A stretch of DNA of 64,000 nt from Epiperipatus broadwayi (GCA_028023455.1 JAQFVV010012435.1:1054001-1118000), one strand, 5' to 3'. Positions 47,236 to 61,564 are shown, counted from the stretch's first letter. The notes: generated from the sequence alone by a model not told the origin. Numbers and translations: made by a program.

Positions 47236-47415
47236 TTCATTTGCATATGCTATGCATACTGTTTTGTTTCCCTCACCCTATTTTTTCATTCTGCAGCTCA
47301 CAGTACCACTATGAATATGAGGCAAAAGACCTCGAAAGCGCTTAGCGTGTAATAATTTCTGTGTATCTTTATAGCTTCTCATTCAAGTGTGGCATACGCT
47401 TTGTTAATTTTGTAT
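46886..47415 (+). mobile_element. Penelope-like element, 5'-truncated, endonuclease end
   Basis: The segment contains the GIY-YIG coding end of a PLE and its 3' untranslated part with CGAAAGCGCTTAGC (47330-47343) and AATAAA. The right inverted arm passes directly from the A-rich run to the TTAACCTA/TTAGTC-like site. That lets the limits of this insertion be estimated at about 46886 and 47415. A GAAAGCGCTTGGC motif follows the PLE piece at 63.4 kb too. Confidence 0.7.
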
Positions 47416-47600
47416 AATAAATTAACCTACAAAATGAATAAAATGTACTTATGGCTGTAGAATAGAATTTGATCAAAACGAAAAAAAAAAGCCAATATAT
47501 CAATGAAAAATTAATTCATCAATAAAAAACATTAATAAACTATTCTACAAAATGAATAAAACATACTTAGGATGTAGAATAGAATTTGATCAAAAATATT
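47405..47600. repeat. Short tandem duplication next to the PLE
   Basis: CTACAAAATGAATAAAAT, then TAGAATAGAATTTGATCAAAA, occurs at 47414-47478 and again with few changes at 47532-47596. An ATCAATGAAAAA block precedes the second copy, as one also precedes the PLE at 46845. The arrangement suggests a local duplication of about 120 bases, with the PLE inside one unit. Confidence 0.6.
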
Positions 47601-47800
47601 TATTGTATGGTAATCATTTCAAATAATTTAGGAAATATTTGACCAAAAAACAACATTAAAACAAATTGTTATTATCTATTATTGTGTTCATTAATAAATA
47701 GATATGAATTTATAATTCTCATGTATTAAAACATTATGGATACTTTATTAAGCATAAAAAATGAACTTTTGAGCAAGAGAAGGAAAATTTCAAAGGCAAT

Positions 47801-48440
47801 CAATCCTTAACTTTATGACTGGTTGAACCGAATTATTTTGCCAAAATTGGCTAATTCACTTCCTAGTGAATTTTTTTGTATTATATGTTACAATGCATGT
47901 AAAACTATATTTTAGTATAATAATTTTTTCCGAAAATTCTGCACTAAAAGGCAGGAAATTCAAAATTCCCACTCTTACAATAGACATAAGCCCCACCCTG
48001 ACATGTTTGCCATTGTCTCTTGCCAAGGTTGTAAAACGTTCAGCATTTTATGACATTGCAGTTTCCAATGATGCAAAAACATGTTTATTTGCAAATTTAT
48101 TACGGTTTTAAATATTTTTTTGAAAATAATTTGCACTATATTTATTAGATATCAAAAAATATAAGTTATTAATAACTTATTTTGACTTGAAATACTTTAT
48201 TTTCAAAAATATAATGTTATATTAACAGCTAATGTAAATATGGCCTCAAGCAAATTCAAAAATTCTAGCTTTGACAGTAAACAATCTACTTTATATTTAC
48301 AGTAAGAAAATATTGTAATTTAGCAATAAATATTCAAAAAATTTAAACCATTAAAGCATAATTCATTAGATATAAGAGAAATAAATAAATATTTGTTCAT
48401 GTTTTTAAAAATAATGAGAAACAAGAAATATTTTGTTGAT
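47801..48440. other. AT-rich stretch, nothing recognised
   Basis: A short frame at 47866-48111 includes a less AT-rich patch but matches nothing known. Confidence 0.3.
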
Positions 48441-48826
48441 TTTATAAACTAAAAATAATCTTTCTAGAAACGATGACATGTAATGTCTTTATTTTGATTG
48501 CAGTCTCATTTTTTTAATATTTACAGAAACAAAATGTGAACATTTAAAATTTATTTCAGTAGTAAACAAAAATATCTATCAAAGGAAGTCAAATTTGTTA
48601 TTTTCTGGTAAGTAATAATCATTTTATCATATATTTATAAACTGAAAATAATCTTTCTAGAAATGATGGCATGTAAAGTCTTTGTTTTGATTACATTCTC
48701 ATTTTTTAAATATTTACAGAAACAAAATGTGAACATTTAAAATTTATTTCAGTAGTAGACAAAATTATTTATCAAATGAAGTAAATTTATTATTTTTTAA
48801 AAAGAATCATTTTATCATATCCACCT
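48441..48826. repeat. Direct tandem duplication, 193-bp period
   Basis: Two adjacent copies (48441-48633 and 48634-48826) share long identical blocks. ACAAAATGTGAACATTTAAA begins at 48529 and again at 48722, and ATAATCTTTCTAGAAA and ATTTATTTCAGTAGTA also recur. Overall identity is about 88-90 percent by eye. Each unit contains TTTATTTCAG, a splice-acceptor-like motif, but no coding frame. Confidence 0.8.
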
Positions 48827-50280
48827 TTACCCTGCTTAGCAATTGTTTACTTAGCAATATTTCACAATAGTGATCATCATCAATTTGTACCGACTACTTT
48901 GATTTACAATCGATTATTCACTATAACAATTGGGAAAATTAAAAAAAAAATTGGCAACCATCTTGAATTTTAAATCACTGATGACATCAGAGAATAGGTA
49001 TTTTAAATTCATTTTACCCAAAAGCAAAAGTGCATTACTGTAATTGTATAGTACATACAATATTTTATTCATAAAACACAATGTTAGTGCTGCATTCAGT
49101 ATTATGAATATAGAACATATAAACTTAAAATATATATATAATTACTGAATCTATAATACTGTATACATATAAGTGTTGAATGTCTTTAGAAAAATTAATC
49201 TTTATTTAAATATAATGTACAATATTTGGATTATTTAAATAAAGTTTAATTTTTCTACACATTCAACACTTATATTAGATGATGAAAACAGTACAACTAA
49301 AACACCATCATCACAAACTTTCAGGAATACACTAAATACTAATATTAAATTGCATGTGTGTGTTCCTTAATTATGTACACTCAAGTGGTTTCAAATCAAA
49401 AGAAAAACATTTTTAAAAAAAGTTTAAAAAGAAAAACAGATTGCATTTAAAATAAGTGTTAATAAATAATCTTTCTACATGAACGGGGAGGGGGGAGGCA
49501 CTATTACATTACTAAAAATATACAGTAAGAAAAATAAACTTAGCATATGTTTTAAAAAATTAGAACAGATTTATTTTAAAAAAAAAAAAAAGTTGATTTT
49601 TTTATTTTTCTAAAGTTGACTGATTTACGATACGCAAGCCTTTTGTTACTCTGGAGTACAGTAATAAGTCTTTATGTTTAATTAAATAATTTATAATTAA
49701 ACATTTTTTAATTTGAATAATTCCATATAAGTAATAAACATAAATGTACAGTAATATGTACTGTAATACAAATTTTAAAAAATGCACTTGAGTATGGATT
49801 TTTTTTTCATTACGATGAAAACCTTCTGTGGAAGAATATAAAAACTCTTAAATTCAAATTTAGTTTAACTTTCTCTTTCTTTTTGCTGTACTGTACTTTT
49901 TAAACAGTGAAAATATGCCTTTTTTTTCCTAGTGATATAAAACTTTTCTTTTTAGATACCGTATTTAGTCATCATTGCCATGAAAAAATCAAGAAAATCT
50001 TTAAGCTTGGAAATCAATGTGGATGTTTATTCATTTATCAATGTATTCATTTGTGAAAATTTCCATCCATCAATTTGTTTATCTTGATGAGCCATCAAAT
50101 CATTCAGACATTCTCATTCTTAACAGACCTCCAGTTTCAGGCAAAAATCATGGCAACCTTTCTGGGTTACAGTTAATTCTCAGCAGCCATCCATATCAGA
50201 TATCATCAGCATGTAAACACATGACTGAAATAACTCCAATATAAATAATCACATTATAATAACTAATCTTACTCTCTCAA
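48827..50280. other. AT-rich stretch with one hairpin
   Basis: A palindrome at 49167-49274 pairs ATATAAGTGTTGAATGT with ACATTCAACACTTATAT, and AATCTTTATTTAAAT with ATTTAAATAAAGTT further in. Otherwise no gene or element was recognised. Confidence 0.5.
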
Positions 50281-50531
50281 TACCTGATTTCTCCAAGAAA
50301 ACTCTATTCAAAAATTAACAGAACAAGAACAGGCAGGCCAGGCAAGATGCCGTTATTTTTTTTGTGCAATTGGGGATTTATAGATTCTCCGAACTGTGAG
50401 TGTGGAAGACTACAAACTATGATACAAATTTATAGGGGAGTGTCCAATGATGTCCTCTGTGCTCTACATAACTTGGAGCTGTCAACTCTTGATTGGTTAA
50501 GAACTGCTGATGTTAAAATTTTAAGATGCTA
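50281..50531 (+). mobile_element. LINE C-terminal fragment, third type
   Basis: Reads FLCNWGFIDSPNCECGRLQT, then MIQIYRGVSN, then ALHNLELSTLDWLRTADVKI and a stop at 50530. Many animal LINE ORF2 proteins end with this pattern: NRxRTGxGR, then a W-G-x-xDSPxCxCGxxQTMxHI segment, then a short tail ending WLxxLDVxL. Upstream, an NRTRTGRPGK-like reading precedes it. It differs from the RTE-like C-termini at 31.6 and 45 kb and from the 9.2-kb fragment, so a distinct family is likely. Confidence 0.7.
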
Positions 50532-50559
50532 ACACCATACGCTAATAAAAGAAATAAAT

Positions 50560-52530
<1,971 letters not shown>

Positions 52531-52869
52531 GATTTATAGTTAGCTAACAGTTATATGAATTCTTGGGTGACAAAACAATTAAATAAATGAATGGTGTTAT
52601 TTTCCCTCTCCTCACTTAATTTTTTTTTTTAACCTCTTTAAAAGAGAGTTTGACCAAGTGATTGACGTCAAAAGTGAACCCTGTCAATATACGGTTGAAG
52701 TCCCTTTTACCTTCAATTCATACTTTCAAACGTGTTTGGTCATGGAAACTAACTTTGCACAATTCAGATACTATTTATTTTTGTAAATATTTTTATCATT
52801 TTACTTTTTATTCGTGATTTACGTTTTGATAACAGATAATTTATTGGGTTTTTTGGTTAAATATTTCTA
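52531..52869. other. Spacer between GATA field and right inverted arm
   Basis: Contains TGACGTCA (52663-52670), the palindromic CRE core, as an isolated match. No gene was recognised. Confidence 0.35.
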
Positions 52870-54010
52870 AAATTACTTCTTTGAGATTTTCCTTCCCTTT
52901 CTTGCTCAAAAGTTTTTTTTTTTATGTTTAGCGAAGTATCCATAATGTTTTAATATTCGAGAATTACAGATAATATATCTATTTATTAATGAACACGTTA
53001 TTAGATAATAGTAATTTGTTGGATTTTTTGATCAAATATTTACTAAACAATTTGAAATGTTCACCATACATTTCTATAGCTATACATGCATTTTATTCGG
53101 TTTCTAGGTTAGTCTTTTTTTTTTTTTTTAACTGGTGAATTTATTTTTTCATTGATATATTTGCTTTTTTTTTTTTTGGTTCTGATTATATAATTACACT
53201 AATACTTTGTAGACATTTTTTCATATTTAATTGCCATAATAATTTGATCGTTTGGTCACGTGATTATGCCGTTGAATTTGCTGAAAGTTGTTTCTGAAAT
53301 TTTGAGCTTTGATATTTTTGTTTTGTTTTCATCATTTAATTCTGCTAACATTTTGTGATCATTTTTTCATATTTGATTGCCACAATAATTTGGCATTTTG
53401 ATTATGTGATTAAAACTGCAGGATTTTTTTTGGTCATATTCTAATTTCTAATATCTTTGATATTTTGATTTCTAGATGAGTTTGACTTTTTATATTATTA
53501 AAGTTTAAATTTGTGTTTACTTTTTAATTTTTAAACACATGGTAATGGCCATAATTTGATTTATTGGTCATGTATTTTAGATTATTTTAGCTTATGCACA
53601 TTTCTTGTTTGAACTTATGCAATTTTAACAGCACATTTCTTGTTTGGACCTATGCAATTTTTCTTTCAGCTGCCATTCTTACACTTATTGAACATATGGT
53701 TACAGCCATAATTTGATGTTTTAGTCACATATTTTAGATTATTTTAGCTTAGGATATTTGTTGTTTGAGCAGATGCCATTTTAATAGCACATTCAGCTGT
53801 AATTTGATATTTTGGCCATATGATTTGATCAAGCATGATTGTACAAAATTTGCATGTTATTGTTTAATTAGTGATGGAAATTGCGATTTTTAACAAATGG
53901 TCAAAATAATTGGAACACTATCTATCATGCCGCAATGTGTCATAAAAGTTTATTTATCACTTGGTTGTGTCAGTGGTTGGTGGCTTGAGACTCCCTTATT
54001 GCAAGAGTAT
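52870..54010 (+). repeat. Right arm of the large inverted repeat
   Basis: Matches the reverse complement of 45.9-47.8 kb through blocks such as AAGTATCCATAATGTTTTAA, ATATCTATTTATTAATGA, TTTATTTTTTCATTGATAT, ATAATTTGAT and GTATGTACTAAATGAGTA. Five spaced variants of ATAATTTGAT-x-TTTTGGTCAYRTG lie at about 53239, 53381, 53554, 53711 and 53793. The final 180 bases also match 28.8-28.99 kb. No coding content was seen. Confidence 0.75.
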
Positions 54011-54909
54011 GTACTAAATGAGTATTCAATTATTAATTTATGTTGGATTTTGGACCACAAATAGATCATTACCTGAAAGTGGGGAAATTCAGGGGCCAAA
54101 TTTTCATGTGGCATTAGAAAATAAATAAAACTAATGGAATTCACACTTGATCTCATGGTACTGTGTTGTAAGTGTTCTCTTGCTATTTAAGGCATTAAAC
54201 AAAAAATAAAAAATTAGTTAAAAAATTAAAAGAAATTTTAAAATGTTTATAATCTTAAAGCAATGTGAATGAACATTTGCATGAGTGAAATTCCTACAAA
54301 AAATGTTGGAAATTGTTATCTGTGTCATCACAATGTGAGATAGTTCTAATCTTTTGGCATCTAAATATAAAATGGGAGGGGTAATAATGTTTGTCCAGCA
54401 AACTAAAATTAAATTGGGAGTTTACAGTATGTTTCACATTCGTACATATCTATATATCTCATAGATGTTTTTATGTGTATAGTATGCATACATAAATTAA
54501 GATTATAGAATAAACAAAATTAAATAATAATATAATTATTAATAATAATTTGAGAGAGCATATATATTTATTATGTGTGTTCAATCATTCACATTTACTC
54601 AAAAAATAAAAAATAAATAAAAACTTATTTATACTATACTTTTAATTTTTTTTTTAAATATAAAATGAATAGTGGTGAGTGAAGTGTTGAGACATGTGTC
54701 AAAATTAAACATGCTATGGGAAATATCCCTTTTCTTCAATAATCCTACTCCCAACTCCATTTCCTTATAGAAATAATATAGCAGTCTTGCTATTAACAAA
54801 CTATAATCTCTCTAATTGTTTTGATGTTTTTAAATCTCTATTGACTTTGGAATTATACAATTACTTCTAATTCTTATTAGCCATTTTAAATTATCAGTTA
54901 AACTCTTCA
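54011..54909. other. AT-rich stretch, nothing recognised
   Basis: No gene or element was recognised. Confidence 0.35.
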
Positions 54910-54922
54910 AACTTTAAGATTT

Positions 54923-55028
54923 TTTTTTTTTTAAGTGTCATAGCATCGGCCGGGGAAAACCCGCAACCTGGGCAACTGCCTGCAAGTGCAAGGCAGTCGC
55001 GCTGACCTCTTGACCACCAATGCAAGAC
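54923..55028 (-). mobile_element. tRNA-derived SINE, group B variant
   Basis: Minus strand: TCTTGCATTGGTGGTCAAGA, GGTCAGCGCGACTGCC, TTGCACTTGCAGGCAG, TTGCCCAGGTTGCGGGTTTT, CCCCGGCCGATGCTATGACA, CTT plus As. The box-B region has GGGTTTTCCCC in place of GGGTTCGCTTCCC, and the anticodon-arm segment is altered. AACTTTAAGATTT flanks exactly on both sides (54910-54922 and 55029-55041). Confidence 0.9.
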
Positions 55029-55041
55029 AACTTTAAGATTT

Positions 55042-57675
55042 CTAATGCAATTTGAGAAGATTTTACAATTCTTTATTATTATTATTACTATTTAATTGAT
55101 AGTTATTATTTTATTGCTTGAGGAAAAATACATTACAAATGTTCTTAAATTTTCATAATTTTTAGCCTTACATTTAAAAATACTTTATTAGATGAAATAT
55201 TGATCATATTACAATTCAACAGGAATAAAAGAAACATTATGAAATGTGTTTTTATGTAATGCAAATAAAGCATTATTAATAAATGCAAACACATCTGGTG
55301 CTTGAGATGAAAAAATAGCTACTGCCTTATCATAAAATTTATTAAACTTATACATTTTAATGGTTCTATTTTTTGTTTATGATTTTTTTGGATACTAACA
55401 GAAGTAGTATATACTGTTATAGCATATATCATTGTCTCACTGTATTTTTAAAATAATATATATTTTCAGCACTATATATTTGCTAGTTGGTATTTATTTA
55501 CAAAGTTTCTAAAATTCATATAATTATCAATAATTATAATATAAATTTAATTGTATGCTTAGTGCTGCTTGGGAGGTTGTTTGAAATTTGGATGCCAAAT
55601 GCTATGTTACCCCAATAATTCAGATTAACTGGATTTTTAAAAATTTTACTTATCTGATAATTGATATACAAACTTTTAGCTCTAAATTTGCCTCTTAAAC
55701 ACTATATTAAATTATAATAATTAAAACCACAATGATTTTTTTAGACCATTTCTCTTTTAACTTGGATAGTCTTTTTTATTCACTTTCCATTCACATGCAA
55801 AATGATGATTTTTAAACAAATTTTTGTCTTTGTATTCTTAAGGCTTCTATATTTTTAGTGGAGGGTCACATAACTTCACAGATATTAAATTTGGTCTTTT
55901 TTCAATTAATAGACATGATCATCCAATATACTCTGATTAGTTTTTAGCTTATGTCTGTCATCAGGAAACAGCCTTGGATCTGAGAGCAATGCATCTACAC
56001 CTTTGAATCTAATGCATTCCTTCAGTAACTACTTTTTATCATTTAGTCAACTAAAAAGCAATGAGTCTCAACTAAAAACACAATAATGTTTTCAATCCAA
56101 GCTAATTTGCTTACATAGTCACACAGATCAGAACTTAGTTGTATCGATACAAACCAAAGACATCAAAATATATAGATACTGAACTGCATTCAGATTTATA
56201 TAACTATCCAAGTCAATTAGCTTGGATTAAAAACATTATTGGGTTTTTAATTTGGGCTCATAACTTCATAATAAAAGGTGGTTGTTGGAGAGGTACATTC
56301 TATCTAAAGACCTCAGTGCATTGCTTTAAGATTTAAGGCTTTTCACTGATGACAGAGCTAAGCTAGAAACTAATCTGGGGATATTGATAAGTAGGTATTA
56401 ATCAGGGATTTAAATATGCAAATCTTAACAACTATTGATTACTATAACCTGCCTGAGATGGTACTATTGTATGGAGAGATTTGCTACATATAGTTTCATG
56501 AATATTTTGAAAATGCTTAGAGTTATATACTAATATTCATAATAAATAATCCAAAATGCTGTTGTAAATAATGTCACATAATCACTATTAGATATTTTTA
56601 ACTATTATTAAGATAGTCCAGATTTTTATCTAAGTATTCTTCCCTATCATCTGTAAACATATATCCTTAAAAATACATTGTTAAATAATTAGTAACCGTA
56701 TTTACAGTTTAATAATACAAAGTGAACAGGCTACTTACTGTCTTGATAGTAAAAAAGAAACTAAATGTGGCTACCAAATACGTAATCATACTGGTTCTGC
56801 CCTTAAATCTCAAGTCATCATTGATAATAGAAAGTAGGTTGGAATGAAAATTAATGATTACTCAAGTTTACAATAGATGGTGCTTGAGTATAGAAAGGTG
56901 AATTGCTGTTATTTATAGTATTACAACTATTTTTTAACTGAGCAATGAATGGATTCATGCATGTAAATTGATAACTCTGACCTTTAGTTTACACCAATCT
57001 TTCCTCCATATTCACATTTTCAATAATCATAGTTTAAATAAATCACATTCCAATATTTCCTGATGAGCATGTTGCAGGAAGGAACTATCAATTGGCATTA
57101 CCCAATGCAGAGGTTAATCCCAGCCCCCCACAACAATATTTCCTGCTCATCAGAGGATGTAGCACCATAGAGGCTGGAAGCATCTAGACATTTATATGTT
57201 TGGTTTTCCAAACGGCACCACTAGAGTTCCATCTCACTACAAACTTACTTACCTAGGTCTAGTTATGCCAGACGTAGCTCAGGAGGCATGAGATTCTCAT
57301 GAACAAGTGCACTGAATGATGAGTGATGTAATAGCAACAAAAAAAATAGAACTGAACAACTGGATAACTAAATTTAATTTTTAGTAACAATAATTTTATT
57401 TAATAACAATTAATTTGCAAGTTCTAATAAAGTTCATTCCTATCCATGTGATGACTCATTTTCATTTCATTTATGAAAAGGTTAGAAGCAGTTTGTTGAT
57501 CAATAGTTCATTTGCAATTCATTTTAATAAAGTTCATCCTTCATTTCAAATGAAGGCTCATTTTGATGTATCTTAGGTAAAGGATTCAAAGGGTCTTTTA
57601 TCTAGTAGACGTCTACCAATACTGCATGAATATTTTTCCACTCTTTATTCCATATCTGTATATCCCTTTTAGGTA
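55042..57675. other. AT-rich stretch, nothing recognised
   Basis: No gene was recognised. Around 57060-57300 the composition is less AT-rich, without a readable domain. Confidence 0.35.
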
Positions 57676-58540
57676 GGTAAATAGGTAAGATGAGCTATTC
57701 CAGATCTGTAAGGTTTCTATACTTCAGTCAAGTATCAATGTACATTGGTGCTCACAAGTTTCATTATTTTCTTTGTATACAATCGAGATTCATGTAAGCA
57801 TTTGTAATTTTTATAGTACATTATTTTATTCTATTTATCAAACAGGTAATGTGAACAATTCTTGGTTTGTGGACTATTAATAGTCCAGTCAGTGTAAATG
57901 TGCATCTATGTGCATAAGTTTCATTACTTTCTTCACATAATACCAATATGCAGGTAAGCATTTATAATCCATATAGTCTTTCATTATTTTATTTATATTT
58001 ATCAAAACAGGTAATGTGAACAATTCTGAGTTTGTGGACTATTCATAATCTAGTCAGTGTAAATGTGCATCTATGTGCATAAGTTTCATTACTTTCTTCA
58101 CATAATACCAATATGCAGGTAAGCATTTATAATCCATATAGTCTTTCATTATTTTATTTATATTTATCAAAACAGGTAATGTGAACAATTCTGAGTTTGT
58201 GGACTATTCATAATCTAGTCAGTGTAAATGTGCATCTATGTGCATAAGTTTCATTACTTTCTTCACATAATACCAATATGCAGGTAAGCATTTATAATCC
58301 ATATAGTCTTTCATTATTTTATTTATATTTATCAAAACAGGTAATGTGAACAATTCTGAGTTTGTGGACTATTCATAATCTAGTCAGTGTAAATGTGCAT
58401 CTATGTGCATAAGTTTCATTACTTTCTTCACATAATACCAATATGCAGGTAAGCATTTATAATCCATATAGTCTTTCATTATTTTATTTATATACCATCA
58501 AGATGCATGTAAGTATTTGTAATTTTTATTTAGTGATATA
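57676..58540. repeat. 165-bp tandem array
   Basis: AACAGGTAATGTGAACAATT starts units at 57841, 58006, 58171 and 58336, exactly 165 bases apart. Units two to four look identical by eye and unit one differs at a few positions near 57864-57887. A diverged unit precedes the array (57676-57840) and a partial one follows (from about 58491). Each full unit contains TGCAGGTAAGCATT (57949, 58114, 58279, 58444), a strong match to a splice-donor consensus. No unit has an open frame of note. Confidence 0.93.
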
Positions 58541-60560
58541 TAGCATAACCATTATTATTTGGTCTGCCACAGATGTATATTTCTTCATATAAGTTGATCA
58601 GCGGCTGCATTTATTTATTAGCCAGTTAGAGTTATATGTAATAGCTCAGTATTTCTGACTCTTCTAGGTATATTTATTTGTAAATCAATAATATCACTCG
58701 TTATAAGTATTCGTTTTTTAGTTTATTTTAATTCAAATGTAATCTGTAGATAAGAAGTCAATCCTTATTAAAAATGCCTTTTGATTATAGATATTTTTAA
58801 TATTTATCATTTACAATTTATTATTAACAGAACGTATTTTTACGCAGCTATTTTTAGTAATAATTCTTTTTTATTTATTTATTTATAATAAAGACGTTTT
58901 GTTTGTCTTTTAAAAAACATAGATAATTTTAGTTTAAGAAAGCACATAATATCGAATATTTTTATAAAATCATTACCTTCATTTATCCAGTTTGTCCCTT
59001 CAAAAAGGGGGTCATCGCATTTCAGCTGAATGGCATTATCTCCTTTCTATGATGTCTATCCAGGCAAATATTGAAAAATCATGGCTTAGAATGAAGAGAA
59101 TAAAAGCTGTTACGTTAGCCCTCCATTGTTATGTTTTCCTTAATAATGTTTTCTTTTTCCATTATTAACCGTGGTTGTAAAGGTTATATTCCAAGATGAC
59201 GAAAGTCAGAGTTGAGTAACACTTAAATAAGAATTTTAACTTTTTAATTCTTCACTTTTCTTACTATCTTTTTCAAAAAAAAATCTTCTTTAAACATACA
59301 CTTTAAAAATCCAATCTAATCTGCCTCTGAACTTGCAACTTGACTATATATATTCTGATTCTGGATTGATTAAACAGTTCAGCCCACATATCCTAGTCAT
59401 TCCACAGCTCTCATTTAAGTCCGATTGCCTTTCTCTTCATAATGATTGGATAATCTACTTTTTTAGCGGGATAGATAAGAACGCATGAAGATTAAGCCAT
59501 GTTTTTCAATTTACTAACTTTGCCTCAAGTGATTATTACACTTTATTCGAAAATCATCCAAAATTTAAAAATATATTTTTAACAAAATGCCATTAGATCA
59601 TAATTTGAAATGAAGGAAGGTTTATCTTTTTTTCTTTTTTTTTTTTTAATTCTAGAAAATAGTGATTTTTTTGTACAGTCATAAATGAAACTTTTGCTGT
59701 ATTTTTCAAAAAATATAAGATCGACCTTTTTTATACATTCTCTGTTTTTTAAGGTGGGAGGGTAAAGTAGTTTTTAGAATACATGCACAAGTGAAACAAG
59801 CATGCTTGTTTCAATATATATATATATTAAATAAAAATAATTAGAAATTAACAAAAACAAAATTTTACATTTTTAAATTTTAATTTTTCATCACTTGTAA
59901 CAGTTGGCTCCTGTAACAACATGATATCACAAGAAAATTGCAGTTGCTACCACTTTTAGGCAAGAGTAAATACTATAGTTTGAATTTTAAATTTGACATC
60001 TTAAATATTTAATCAATAATTTTCATCACTAAAAGAATGAAAAAGAGCAATACAAAAGTAGTTAGTTTTATATTTTTTGGGAGAAACAGAAAGTGAGATA
60101 TAGCAATTTAAATGTTAATTTTTAAACAATTTAATTATCAGTACATGTTAAAAGAATTTAAACCGTGCATTAAAAGTATATACATATTTGTTAATTATTT
60201 TTCGAATTTTTAATATGTGCATTGTTTTTTTTTAAATGAATATGTACATACTATATAGGGTACATGTTAAAATATCTATGTTATGAATATAGATAGGATA
60301 TTTCATTAAGTATCTTTAAAAATAATGTAAATATTAATTTTAATTGTAATTTGTGATATTTTGCTTAATTGAAAAGTGTAAGTTTCAAATGTATCTATAG
60401 TGGGAGAGGTTGGCCTGACTTGTGTGTGATCTGATGGATAATTGTGATTGGATAAAACAAAAACTTGCAAATATATATGATTTCCTATAAACTATGAATA
60501 TTAGTATTTATTTAAAGTTTTAAAACCAAATGGATATTAGGAACTTCTGTGCTTTAATTT
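58541..60560. other. AT-rich stretch, nothing recognised
   Basis: No gene was recognised. A less AT-rich patch lies at 58981-59130. Confidence 0.35.
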
Positions 60561-60561
60561 C

Positions 60562-60672
60562 TTCTCTCTCTCTCTCTCTCTCAATCTATCTCTCCCTCTC
60601 TCCCCCCTCTTTCTCCCTCTCTCTCCCCCTCTCTCTCTCCCTCTCTCTCTCTCTCTGTGTGTGTGTGTGTAA
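60562..60672. repeat. (CT)n and (TG)n microsatellite
   Basis: A polypyrimidine CT/CCCT tract of about 95 bases passes into a short (TG)n run (60655-60670). Confidence 0.95.
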
Positions 60673-61554
60673 AATCAATTATTTAGATAGCAATTCCACA
60701 CCTCACAATATTAAATCATTCTTTCTAAAAAAAATTAAATAACATTAAGATCAGAAATAAAACCCATGCACCAGCTGATATTTTTGCAGCTACATGGAAT
60801 CTGGCCTCATTAACAACAACCCAGTGACTTGGGTATTGAATATACTAATTAATATGTATTAGATATTTAATGATTTCTGCTCAATTGTATAGATATTTAT
60901 TGACTTCTGCTCAATTATATGAACATCTATTTTATTGCTTTTTTATTGCTTTTCTATTTGAAATCTCTTTTGTTTCAATAAGACTTGTAAATAATTTCTA
61001 ATGTATATAATAACCCTAATAAAGTTAATTTAAAACTAATTATTTTTTGTTTATTATATATTGTTGTTATATATATATATATTTTTAAACAATAAAATGT
61101 GATTGCCATTCCACAGAAATTTACTTTCTAATTACTTTTTGGAAATGTAATAAATCTAAGCAATCATATGGGATCAAAAAAATTTACTTGTGTTTTCAGT
61201 TTATGATGTACTTAAATTATTTATCTGCTTTTCAATGTTTGTATTGTTGCATTAAAAATTTAGTATTTTAAAATTATGTATAACACTAAAAAACCTTAAT
61301 AACAAAAACAATATCGTATGATTAGAGTGAAATAAATATTTATTCCTGATAACTAAATATGTAGCGTGCTTATTTCTATAATAAGATCTTGAAGAATTTT
61401 CTAAAAATGCTTAGTTCTATGGGATTTTTTTTTAATTAACATCACAAGAGACTTGGTTACAGCTGTTTGTCAGTTTTAATATCTAGTGGGTAACAGAGAT
61501 TGATATCCTGTATGATTGAATGCAGTGCTTTAGTAGTAAACTCAGAGTTAAAAG
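60673..61554. other. AT-rich stretch, nothing recognised
   Basis: No gene was recognised. A tandem pair ATAGATATTTA/TGACTTCTGCTCAAT occurs near 60867-60920. Confidence 0.35.
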
Positions 61555-61564
61555 ATTTGAAGAT

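Larger units (their letters stand above)
45900..47800 (-). repeat. Left arm of a large inverted repeat (partner at 52.87-54.0 kb)
   Basis: Read in reverse complement, this arm follows the 52.87-54.0 kb segment block by block. Shared blocks include CATACTAAATGAGTA (near the outer end), GTCAAATTATTATG, ATCAATGAAAAA before an A-rich run, TCATTAATAAATAGATAT and TTAAAACATTATGGATACTT (near the inner end). A Penelope-like endonuclease segment at 46.89-47.4 kb is absent from the other arm. Inside the arm, a motif like CATGTGACCAAAAGAT recurs about five times, so the family itself is built of diverged subrepeats. Confidence 0.75.

Noticed and set aside
52663-52670. TGACGTCA as a CRE site
   Set aside because: An isolated 8-base match near no gene.
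57841-58500. Possible CRISPR-like array
   Set aside because: The repeated unit is the whole 165 bp with no unique spacers, and the context is eukaryotic. It is an ordinary tandem repeat.
60530-60742. Ser/Leu-rich 70-codon frame
   Set aside because: Translation of the (CT)n microsatellite.
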